Assembly: GCA_964520875.1 (NCBI GenBank)
Contig: CAZFQJ010000076.1
Location: 1-8,327 of the forward strand
Reading direction: 5' to 3'
DNA length: 8,327 nt
DNA from: SIG673 sp964520875
GTDB taxonomy: Bacteria; Bacillota; Clostridia; Oscillospirales; CAG-272
Of this stretch, positions 1 to 6,448 are shown piece by piece. Every line of letters starts with the position of its first letter. Position 1 is the first letter of the stretch. Made by a program: the position numbers and the translations under genes. The notes under the pieces were generated by a model that searched no databases, was not told the DNA's origin, and worked only from the letters and a program-made list of their open reading frames with translations.

Positions 1-88
1 TTGAGAACAGACTGCTCACAATGACCATAAGGGTTCAAATCTCTAACACAAAAGCGCAAAAATATCTTTTTTATAGTCCACTGACAAG

Positions 89-120
89 AAAAAGCCAAGT
101 CGATTTCGACTTGGCTTTTT
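89..120. terminator. Symmetrical intrinsic terminator hairpin
   Basis: A long, nearly perfect stem: A5-GCCAAGTCG at 89-102 pairs with CGACTTGGC-T5 at 107-120, leaving a four-base loop ATTT. The GC core is flanked by an A-run on the left and a T-run on the right, so the hairpin has the form of a rho-independent terminator on either strand. It most likely ends a transcript arriving from beyond the left edge, and it also insulates the first gene from read-through. No gene for it to serve is visible within 1-88. Confidence 0.85.
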
Positions 121-123
121 CAG

Positions 124-221
124 TTAAATCCGTCCTTACAGACGGAATAAATCCACCTTCGGCGGATGAAATCGCTTCGCGATGAAATCCCGCTTTGCGG
201 GGAGAAATAGGACGGATTTAA
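124..221. repeat. Palindromic intergenic repeat with nested mini-hairpins (REP/MITE-like)
   Basis: The unit is bounded by a perfect 12-base inverted repeat, TTAAATCCGTCC at 124-135 and GGACGGATTTAA at 210-221. Inside are four small hairpins: TCCGTC/GACGGA (129-134 with 141-146), ATCCACC/GGCGGAT with loop TTC and one mismatch (151-167), ATCGC/GCGAT with loop TTC (171-183), and CCCGC/GCGGG with loop TTT (189-201). The spacer GATGAAATC occurs at 165-173 and again at 181-189. The first local hairpin uses bases of the outer arm, so the two folds exclude each other. It carries no coding region. A dispersed multicopy element of REP or MITE type is the inference; copy number cannot be seen from one window. 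Confidence 0.7.
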
Positions 222-297
222 ATTCATCTGAGGCGCTACGCCGAAGATTTCATCCGAACAAAGAGAGGATTTCACCGTGGCAAATCTACGATTTCAT
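222..297. repeat. Degenerate continuation of the palindromic repeat
   Basis: Directly after the palindromic unit comes GGCG-CTA-CGCC (232-242), another mini-hairpin with a three-base loop. It is followed by the spacer motif in the opposite orientation, GATTTCATC at 246-254, and by partial copies GGATTTCAC (267-275) and GATTTCAT (290-297). These look like decayed units of the same repeat family read on the other strand. No open frame of interest lies here. Confidence 0.45.
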
Positions 298-311
298 TGA
301 CTATTACTTTA

Positions 312-340
312 TTGACTTTTCTTCTGCTTTATGATACTAT
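312..340 (+). promoter_or_regulatory. Sigma-A-like promoter of the GDPD gene
   Basis: TTGACT at 312-317 and TACTAT at 335-340 are separated by 17 bases, which fits a vegetative promoter with a good -35 and a moderate -10 box. Transcription would start near 347 and leave a leader of about 50 bases before the ATG at 397. A second TTGACT at 297-302 has no matching -10 at a usable distance. Confidence 0.6.
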
Positions 341-364
341 ATAAGCAATAGGACTGCAATGTAT

Positions 365-379
365 TCCGAAAATATCGGA
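365..379. promoter_or_regulatory. Short inverted repeat in the GDPD leader
   Basis: TCCGA at 365-369 and TCGGA at 375-379 form a perfect 5-base inverted repeat with a 5-base spacer. It lies between the predicted start of transcription and the ribosome site AAGGAG (386-391). It could be a small operator or a weak leader hairpin. The arms are short enough to arise by chance. Confidence 0.25.
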
Positions 380-396
380 CACGAAAAGGAGAATAT

Positions 397-1158
397 ATGA
401 AAAGATTGAGAAAAACATGGATATCCTCGGCGCATCAGGGGTTTGTCGACGAAGGTCTGCATTCAAATACTCTTAAAGCGTTTGAAAACGCCGCCATGAA
501 AGGGGCGGATATGATCGAAACGGACGCAAGAATGACAAGAGACGGAGTGCTTATAGCAAATCATGACGAAACGGTAAAAGGCTTCGGTCCAAACGGAGAG
601 CCGATAGAATATATCGTTTCCGAAACGGATTATTCGACTATCAAGGAAGTATCTCTGCTAAGAGAAAGAAAGCAGGATAATTTTGTCCCGAGACTTGAAG
701 AAATACTTGATTTGGCGTATTTTCGCGGTATGTGCGTCAATATCGATCTTAAAGAGGGAATAAAGAATTCTGTTAAAATAGCGGAGACTGTTGTGCGAAA
801 CGGCATGTCGGGACGAGTCGTCTATGCTACAAACGGAGCCGGTGCCGAAGCGATAAATCTTATCCTGTCGATAGATCCGTTAGCGAGATTTATAGATACC
901 AAACAAAACTATACAAGAGAAAATCTGAAAGACGTAAAGGATTATCACGCAAAATGTTTTGTGTATACGTCTGATTTTTCGGACTCCAATATCGAAGAGA
1001 TAAGACGAAGCGGTTGTATGCTCGCGGCGATATCGTTAAATAAAGATAATGCAAGGTCAGCGTTTAGGCATCACCCGGATATGGCGGAATATCCGCATAC
1101 GAGCGATTTTGAGGCTATTGATAACGAGGTGCTGGAATTTTTTACGGGAAATATATAA
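397..1158 (+). CDS. Divergent glycerophosphodiester phosphodiesterase (GDPD) family protein
   Basis: A 253-residue protein of the GDPD TIM-barrel family, about the usual length for a single-domain member. Enzymes of this family split glycerophosphodiesters into glycerol phosphate and an alcohol. Family landmarks are visible in order: the first-strand His (H13 in SAHQG), SNT-LKAFENA (23-32), GADMIETD (36-43) with metal ligands E41 and D43, TRDG and the second catalytic His in NHDET (H56), a VPRLEEIL segment near 98, and NIDLK (115-119) giving the third metal ligand, here D117, plus K119. Two normally conserved spots differ: the HRG motif reads HQG, and the ENT motif reads SNT. The substrate may therefore not be a standard glycerophosphodiester. 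There is no signal peptide, so it is cytoplasmic. AAGGAG at 386-391 sits 5 bases before the ATG and fixes the start. The gene has its own promoter and is followed by another promoter with no obvious terminator between, so partial read-through into the glycosidase operon is possible. Fold assignment is firm; substrate is unknown. Confidence 0.85.
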   Translation: MKRLRKTWISSAHQGFVDEGLHSNTLKAFENAAMKGADMIETDARMTRDGVLIANHDETVKGFGPNGEPIEYIVSETDYSTIKEVSLLRERKQDNFVPRLEEILDLAYFRGMCVNIDLKEGIKNSVKIAETVVRNGMSGRVVYATNGAGAEAINLILSIDPLARFIDTKQNYTRENLKDVKDYHAKCFVYTSDFSDSNIEEIRRSGCMLAAISLNKDNARSAFRHHPDMAEYPHTSDFEAIDNEVLEFFTGNI

Positions 1159-1163
1159 ATCGC

Positions 1164-1192
1164 TTGAAAATACATTTGCGTTATGATATAAT
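1164..1192 (+). promoter_or_regulatory. Extended -10 promoter of the glycoside hydrolase operon
   Basis: TTGAAA at 1164-1169 and a consensus TATAAT at 1187-1192 are separated by exactly 17 bases. The TG at 1184-1185, one base before the -10 box, adds an extended -10 element. Transcription should begin near 1199, giving a leader of about 54 bases before the ATG at 1253. It is the best promoter-like sequence I found in the window and probably drives the genes from 1253 onward. I see no convincing palindromic operator over it. Confidence 0.75.
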
Positions 1193-1252
1193 GAGAACGG
1201 ATATTTAAAGTCACAGACGGAAAAATAAATAATACATAAAGCGAGGAAGATC

Positions 1253-3985
1253 ATGAAGAAGATATCATTTAATAGAGATTGGCGATTTGCCCTTGAAAAC
1301 GACATCGACGGCTTTAATACCTTCGGTTTCGCTAAGTACAGCGACTCGACGGGAGCGGCTGCCCGTTTTTACGATAACAGTAATTGGCAGAAGGTAGACC
1401 TTCCGCACGATTGGGCATTGACGCTTGAAAAAGATCAGGGAGCAAACACTTTTGCCGGCGCTTATCCGAATACGCATTATCACAGATTTATGTCGGAGCA
1501 TGCTTCGAAAGCTAAGGATATATACAATATCGGTTGGTACAGAAAGCAGTTCTTTTTCGATCCCGAATGGAAGGGAAAACGTATATGGATAGAATTTGAA
1601 GGTATTTTTCGCGACGCAATAGTTTGGGTAAACGGCGTATACCTTGACCGTCACAATAGTGGATATACGAGCTTTGCGATAGATATTACCGATCATTTGC
1701 TTGACGGAGAAAATTCGGTAGCCGTGCGCGTCGATAGCGACCAGCCCGAAGGCTGGTGGTACGAGGGCGCGGGAATATACAGAAACGTAAATCTGATGAT
1801 AGGCGAACCGATTTATTTTAAGTACTGTAAAACATTCGTTCGTTCGGAGATCGACGGAAGCGTACATGTTTCATCTGTATTGGTCAACGATACGGAAGCG
1901 GAGTGTGAGCGCATAGTTGACTTTAAGGTGATCGATCGCGACGGAAACGAGGTCGCTTCCGCAAAGTCTGCCGTTTCGCTTTCGCCGTATTCGGAAGCCT
2001 CGGTCGAATCCGAGCTTAAGATAGCTTCGCCGAAGCTATGGAGCACGGAAGAACCGTATCTTTATACGCTTGAAGCGGTAATGGGCGGCGAGCGTACCGC
2101 GGAGACCTTCGGAATACGCAGTATCGCCTTTGACGCAGACCGCGGATTTTTACTCAACGGTAAGCCCCTTAAGATACGCGGCTCGTGCGTTCATCAGGAT
2201 TTCGGCGGAGTCGGGGTGGCTTTGTCCGATAATCTTCATGAGTATAAGATCAAAAAACTGAAGGAAATGGGCGTAAACGCATACCGTTGTGCACACCATG
2301 CGCCGGCGCCCGAATTACTTGACGTGTGCGATAGGCTCGGAATGTTGGTCATGGACGAAACGCGTGAGTTCGGAACGTCGCCGGAAGCCGTTCGTCAGCT
2401 TACCTCTCTCATAGAACGTGACAGAAATCACCCGTGTGTGTTTATATGGTCGCTCGGAAACGAGGAGTTCTCGGTCCAGAACGTAGAGTGGAGCTACCGA
2501 CTTATGCAAAAAGCGACTCGTATAGCCAAGAGCCTTGACCCCACTCGTCCCGTTACTTACGCCGGTAATAACGGTTCGAACTTCGTCGGCGCAAACGGTG
2601 CTGCGGAGGTTCGCGGTATAAATTATATCCGTAATGATAAGAGCGGTTCGTGGATAGATGAATATCACGCCGCTCACCCGAATCAGCCTATAATAGATAC
2701 CGAGGAAGGAAGCTTCGTGCTCAGCCGCGGAAGCGCTGTAAACGATCTCGGAAACGGTCTTATAGATTCGAGCGGAAACGTTACCATGCCTTGGGGATCT
2801 ACTCCGAAGGGGTTGGTGAAGTTCGGTGAGGAGCGCGAATTCTTTTCCGGTTACTTTGTGTGGAGCGGATTTGATTACAGAGGCGAGCCGATCCCGTTCT
2901 ACTACAATGATGTTGTTTCAAGCTTAGGTATCATGGATCTTTGCGGTATGGAGAAGCCCCTGTTCTACTACTATAAAGCATGGTGGACGGACGAGCCGGT
3001 CCTGAAGATAACTCCGCACTGGAACCATAAGCCGGGAGATATTGTAAGTATCTCGGTATTCACCAACTGCGACGAGGTTACTCTTTTCCTTAACGGTAAA
3101 AAGCTTGAAACGAAAAAGGTAGAGCGCTTTGACGCGCCCATGTTTACCGTTCCGTTTGAAGCCGGCGTGCTTTCCGCCGTCGGAAGCCGCAAGGGCGAGA
3201 CCTTGACCGACAGTCTCGTGACCTCGGGAAAGACCGAGCGCATAGAATGTACTTCTGTATTAAATTCGGAAAAGAGCGAAGATACGGCGATATACCAGCT
3301 TGACGCATATGACGATAAGGGCGTTTTCTGTGCGTTAGCGGACGATGAGCTTGAAATATCCGCTGAAAACGGAAGGATAGTCGGAGTCGGTAACGGAGAC
3401 CCCGCAAACTGGGACCCCGAGCAGTATCCGCAAAAGGAAAAAGCAAAGCTTATACGTAGCTTCGATACGGATACGGGTGTGTATTTTGTGCCCGAAAAGG
3501 CTGAAAATACACTGCCTAAGCGTTTTGATTGGCTTGAAACCGAGGGAAAGACAGAGTTTTACGAGGATGATCTTCGAATAGTCGCAAAATATCGTAACTA
3601 TTCCGAAAATCAAAGGAAGGTAACGTTTACGGCTAAGGTGAGCGGGGTCGAAGGATACGAGTATATAGAATTTGAACGCTTCGGTTGTCCTTCCGAGATA
3701 TATCTTAACGGAGAAAAGATAGGCGACAATAACCGCGCGGGTACGGGTTGGTACGAAATGCGTCCGTACAGATTCTATTGCGGATTTTCCGAAGGAGAAA
3801 ACGAGATCAAGGTAGTATCGAATGTCGGAGACCTTGACGCTCCCGCGTTTTCAGGATACGTTAAGATCGGAAAGAACGTTTCTGTTCCGAGCAGAGTAAA
3901 GCTCCATTACGGTAAGGCGCGTGTGTTCGTAAACTCCGATACGCCGAGCGACGTAAAGCTTAATATAAAGCGCGTATCGCTTTGA
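1253..3985 (+). CDS. Glycoside hydrolase family 2, beta-galactosidase-like, cytoplasmic
   Basis: A 910-residue retaining glycosidase of family GH2. The N-terminal sugar-binding jelly roll covers about 1-185 (PHDWA at 51-55, GWYRKQF at 94-100, EGWWYEGAGIYR at 166-177), followed by an immunoglobulin-like domain (about 186-292). The TIM barrel (about 295-580) has HQDFG (314-318), RLGMLVMDE (361-369), and GNEE (402-405), with E404 as the acid/base. DTEEGS (482-487) supplies the likely nucleophile E484. GFDYRGEP (539-546) closes the barrel. A DUF4982-like beta domain follows (about 590-660), then an Ig-like segment (about 665-760) and an additional beta-rich domain (about 770-880) containing a second LNGEKIGDN-type loop. 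The usual SHNP motif after the second barrel helix reads AHHAP (347-351). There is no signal peptide, so it acts inside the cell on imported glycosides. The start is set by GAGGA at 1243-1247 and by the family-typical opening FNRDWRF. The sugar is most likely beta-galactose, but beta-glucuronide or other beta-glycosides remain possible. It is the first gene of the operon. Confidence 0.9.
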   Translation: MKKISFNRDWRFALENDIDGFNTFGFAKYSDSTGAAARFYDNSNWQKVDLPHDWALTLEKDQGANTFAGAYPNTHYHRFMSEHASKAKDIYNIGWYRKQFFFDPEWKGKRIWIEFEGIFRDAIVWVNGVYLDRHNSGYTSFAIDITDHLLDGENSVAVRVDSDQPEGWWYEGAGIYRNVNLMIGEPIYFKYCKTFVRSEIDGSVHVSSVLVNDTEAECERIVDFKVIDRDGNEVASAKSAVSLSPYSEASVESELKIASPKLWSTEEPYLYTLEAVMGGERTAETFGIRSIAFDADRGFLLNGKPLKIRGSCVHQDFGGVGVALSDNLHEYKIKKLKEMGVNAYRCAHHAPAPELLDVCDRLGMLVMDETREFGTSPEAVRQLTSLIERDRNHPCVFIWSLGNEEFSVQNVEWSYRLMQKATRIAKSLDPTRPVTYAGNNGSNFVGANGAAEVRGINYIRNDKSGSWIDEYHAAHPNQPIIDTEEGSFVLSRGSAVNDLGNGLIDSSGNVTMPWGSTPKGLVKFGEEREFFSGYFVWSGFDYRGEPIPFYYNDVVSSLGIMDLCGMEKPLFYYYKAWWTDEPVLKITPHWNHKPGDIVSISVFTNCDEVTLFLNGKKLETKKVERFDAPMFTVPFEAGVLSAVGSRKGETLTDSLVTSGKTERIECTSVLNSEKSEDTAIYQLDAYDDKGVFCALADDELEISAENGRIVGVGNGDPANWDPEQYPQKEKAKLIRSFDTDTGVYFVPEKAENTLPKRFDWLETEGKTEFYEDDLRIVAKYRNYSENQRKVTFTAKVSGVEGYEYIEFERFGCPSEIYLNGEKIGDNNRAGTGWYEMRPYRFYCGFSEGENEIKVVSNVGDLDAPAFSGYVKIGKNVSVPSRVKLHYGKARVFVNSDTPSDVKLNIKRVSL

Positions 3986-4015
3986 TCTTTTAGGATATAA
4001 AAGAAGGTGTAATAT

Positions 4016-4882
4016 ATGTGGATCGCTATGGCGGTGCTCTCCGCTTTTTTTGCCGGTCTGACATCGATTTTCGCAAAATGCGGTATTAAAAGGACAGATT
4101 CTGACGTTGCGACGTTCATAAGGACGGCGGTCGTACTGATCGGCTCGTGGGGCATGGTGCTTTTGGCGGGTTCGATCGGTACTTTGAAGGATATAGATCC
4201 GAGGTCGCTCGTTTTCCTGATACTTTCCGGACTTGCGACGGGAGCGTCGTGGATGTGTTATTTCAAGGCTCTTTCGATCGGAGATATCAATAAGATAGTG
4301 CCGATCGATAAATCAAGCACGGTGCTCTCGGTACTGCTCGCCATAATATGCTTTGGAGAAACGGAAAATATAGCGGTAAAGCTTTGCGGAACGGCGCTCC
4401 TTGCCGTGGGAATATTCCTCATGGTGGAAAAAAAACGCTCGGAAAACAAATCCGAGAGCAGAGCATGGTTCATATACGCGATCCTTTCCGCGGTATTCGC
4501 TTCGCTTACGTCGATACTTGCCAAGGTCGGTATCGACGGAGTGGAATCTAACCTCGGAACGGCTTTACGCACGGGCGTGGTGCTGATCATGGCGTTTTTG
4601 ATAGTGCTTACTAAGGGAAAATGCAAGGAGATAGGCTCGGTTGACAAAAAAGAGCTGGGATTTATATTTCTTTCTGGTATCGCTACGTGCGCGTCATGGT
4701 TATGCTATTACTATGCTATCGGGAACGGAAAGGTAAGCGTTGTCGTGCCGATCGATAAGCTGAGTATCGTGGTAACGGTAGCGTTCTCATATTTCGTATT
4801 TCACGAAAAGTTGTCGAAAAAAGCGTTGCTCGGACTTTTTCTCATGGTAACGGGAACGCTCGTTATGGTCATATTCGCATAA
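4016..4882 (+). CDS. EamA/DMT-family transporter with two equal halves
   Basis: A 288-residue membrane protein of the drug/metabolite transporter superfamily with about ten hydrophobic helices, five per half. Both halves resemble the half-length EamA proteins of the COG2510 kind, which normally stand alone. Matching motifs recur at a fixed distance of 149 residues: LSAFFAGLTSIFAK (8-21) with LSAVFASLTSILAK (157-170), LSGLATGASWMCY (70-82) with LSGIATCASWLCY (219-231), and VPIDK (95-99) with VPIDK (244-248). A hydrophilic, Lys/Glu/Ser-rich linker near 138-149 joins them. AAGGTG at 4004-4009 lies 6 bases before the ATG, and the gap to the preceding hydrolase is 30 bases, so it is co-transcribed. 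It is the only membrane protein in the window and may carry the substrate or a breakdown product of the neighbouring glycosidases across the membrane. Direction and cargo cannot be told; DMT members carry small metabolites, not long polysaccharides. Confidence 0.88.
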   Translation: MWIAMAVLSAFFAGLTSIFAKCGIKRTDSDVATFIRTAVVLIGSWGMVLLAGSIGTLKDIDPRSLVFLILSGLATGASWMCYFKALSIGDINKIVPIDKSSTVLSVLLAIICFGETENIAVKLCGTALLAVGIFLMVEKKRSENKSESRAWFIYAILSAVFASLTSILAKVGIDGVESNLGTALRTGVVLIMAFLIVLTKGKCKEIGSVDKKELGFIFLSGIATCASWLCYYYAIGNGKVSVVVPIDKLSIVVTVAFSYFVFHEKLSKKALLGLFLMVTGTLVMVIFA

Positions 4883-4895
4883 AAAATGTATCATA

Positions 4896-4909
4896 TTTAT
4901 CATGATAAA
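4896..4909. repeat. 14-base perfect palindrome before the beta-helix gene
   Basis: TTTATCATGATAAA is a perfect palindrome without a loop in the 44-base gap between the transporter and the beta-helix gene, ending just before the ribosome site AGAGGTG (4915-4921). Having no loop, it suits a dimeric DNA-binding protein better than an RNA hairpin. Its AT-rich make-up means chance is a fair alternative. Confidence 0.25.
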
Positions 4910-4926
4910 GTTAAAGAGGTGAAAAC

Positions 4927-6432
4927 ATGTTATCTGTTTCAAACGATATTTTAAAGACGGCGGACGAGATCGCCGAAAAACGCAAGAATGAGATACTTTC
5001 GGCGGAGGATAAGCTTGATATACGCGGAAATATCTATTATGTAAGTAACGGCGGAGACGATGAAAACGACGGTACGTCGCCGAGCAAAGCCTGGAAAACG
5101 CTTGCAAGAGTTTCGCGCGCCGAGCTTAAAGAAGGAGACGGAGTCCTTTTTTGCAGGGGCGATCTTTTCCGCGGAAGCGTAAAAACATATCCCGGCGTTA
5201 CCTACGGCGCATACGGAAGCGGCGAAAAGCCGAAAATGTACGGCTGGAACTTCGATCTTGCGGATCCTTCGTTCTGGGTGCTTACGGACGAAGAGCATAA
5301 CATCTGGAAGCTGACCGAAAAGATCCTCGATCCCGGAACGCTCGTTTTCGATCACGGTAAGGCTCATTCGATAAAGCTGATACCGTCTTACATAAACGGA
5401 AGATTTGTATGCAGAAACGATGAAAGCAAGCTTTTCGATATGAAAAGCGAAATGGTACGCGATCTCGATATATATTGGTATTTCGAAGATATACTTACGA
5501 CGAACCCCTCAAGAGGCGAGAGCTTTCCGATTCCCGATCTGACCGAAAAGAGCCTCGGAGAACTGTATCTTCGTTGCGATAAGGGTAATCCGGGCGAGGT
5601 GTTCGGATCGATAGAGGCGTGCGCGAGACGAAATATGTTCAGAGTCGGATCGAACAGAAACGTGCGTATAGATAACCTGTGCATAAAATACGTAGGTTGT
5701 CACGCTATCTCCGCCGGCGGGGAATGCGTCGTCGGACTGAAGGTCACTAACTGCGAGATAGGCTGGATAGGCGGAACGATACAACATTACTTCGGTACAG
5801 ACCCGAACTATCCTCAGGGCGGAAGAGGTACGGTAACTCGCTACGGAAACGGTATAGAGATATACGGCGGTTGCGACGATTACGAGGCGTCTGACTGTTA
5901 TATCTACCAATGCTATGACGCGGGAATAACTCACCAGGTGACGACGAACGGAAACAAGCGCGTGATGAAGAACGTACTGTATAAGGATAATCTGGTGGAA
6001 TATTGCGTTTATTCGATAGAGTATTTTCTTGAAATGAATAACGGAGATACAGAAAGCTATATGGATAACATAGAAATGTGCGGAAACATACTTCGTTATT
6101 CCGGTTACGGCTGGGGTCAGCAGAGACACAATACCGACACTCCCGCGCACATAAAGGGCTGGAGCTATACAAATAAGGCAAGTAATTACCTTGTTCACGA
6201 CAATATATTTGACCGTGCGGCATACAGAATGTTACATCTCGTAGCCGAAAAGGAGGAGAGCTGCCCGGTAATGCACGATAATACGTATATCCAGCATGCG
6301 GGCGGCATGCTCGGTCAGTACGGCGGAAACGAGGTAAAAGAACCGGAGATACTTTTGTTCGACGAAAGAGCCGACGAAAAGATAGAAAAAGTGTTTAAAG
6401 ACAAGAACGCCAAAGTGTATCTTGTAAAATGA
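4927..6432 (+). CDS. Right-handed parallel beta-helix repeat protein, carbohydrate-active enzyme-like
   Basis: A 501-residue protein. After a charged, probably helical N-terminal stretch (1-34) comes YYVSNGGDDENDGTSPSKAW (37-56), a Gly/Asp-rich opening typical of parallel beta-helix proteins in polysaccharide lyase and hydrolase families such as GH141-like or pectate-lyase-like members. GVTYGAYGSGEKP (90-102) is the next family landmark, followed by an inserted region (about 107-235). The coils then run from about 236 to 455, with short strands and Asn/Gly-rich turns, for example RYGNGIEIYGG (305-315), YIYQCYDAGITHQ (325-337) and NYLVHDNIF (420-428). An acidic and basic tail ends the protein. 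There is no signal peptide, although many relatives are secreted, so the enzyme appears to work in the cytoplasm next to the GH2 enzymes. The start is supported by AGAGGTG 5 bases before the ATG. It may be a lyase, hydrolase or sugar epimerase; I cannot pick out its catalytic residues or substrate. Confidence 0.8.
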   Translation: MLSVSNDILKTADEIAEKRKNEILSAEDKLDIRGNIYYVSNGGDDENDGTSPSKAWKTLARVSRAELKEGDGVLFCRGDLFRGSVKTYPGVTYGAYGSGEKPKMYGWNFDLADPSFWVLTDEEHNIWKLTEKILDPGTLVFDHGKAHSIKLIPSYINGRFVCRNDESKLFDMKSEMVRDLDIYWYFEDILTTNPSRGESFPIPDLTEKSLGELYLRCDKGNPGEVFGSIEACARRNMFRVGSNRNVRIDNLCIKYVGCHAISAGGECVVGLKVTNCEIGWIGGTIQHYFGTDPNYPQGGRGTVTRYGNGIEIYGGCDDYEASDCYIYQCYDAGITHQVTTNGNKRVMKNVLYKDNLVEYCVYSIEYFLEMNNGDTESYMDNIEMCGNILRYSGYGWGQQRHNTDTPAHIKGWSYTNKASNYLVHDNIFDRAAYRMLHLVAEKEESCPVMHDNTYIQHAGGMLGQYGGNEVKEPEILLFDERADEKIEKVFKDKNAKVYLVK

Positions 6433-6448
6433 CCGAAAGGAAAATAAG

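Noticed and set aside
24..50. A T-arm-like stretch (GGGTTCAAATC with a partly pairing stem), as if a tRNA 3' end lay at the left edge
   Set aside because: The preceding bases do not form an anticodon stem, the T-stem has a mismatch, and no CCA follows the would-be acceptor. It may be a decayed tRNA piece, but an intact tRNA is not supported.
3..184. An open frame entering from the left edge on the plus strand
   Set aside because: It reads straight through the terminator hairpin and the palindromic repeat, and its composition is explained by those elements. No protein family is recognisable.
124..254. Short repeated units with spacer GATGAAATC, considered as a CRISPR array
   Set aside because: Units are only about 16 bases apart and are themselves hairpins; there are no unique 30-base spacers and no cas genes nearby.
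1159..1252. A terminator between the GDPD gene and the first GH2 gene
   Set aside because: No stem followed by a T-run is present in this gap; only the promoter and ribosome site are seen.
1265..1867. A 200-codon minus-strand open frame inside the first GH2 gene
   Set aside because: It is opposite the conserved sugar-binding domain of the hydrolase and has no recognisable motifs or ribosome site; a shadow frame.
5509..6198. A 229-codon minus-strand open frame inside the beta-helix gene
   Set aside because: It lies wholly opposite a well-supported gene, has no convincing start context, and its residues are low in family-like motifs. It is a shadow of codon bias.
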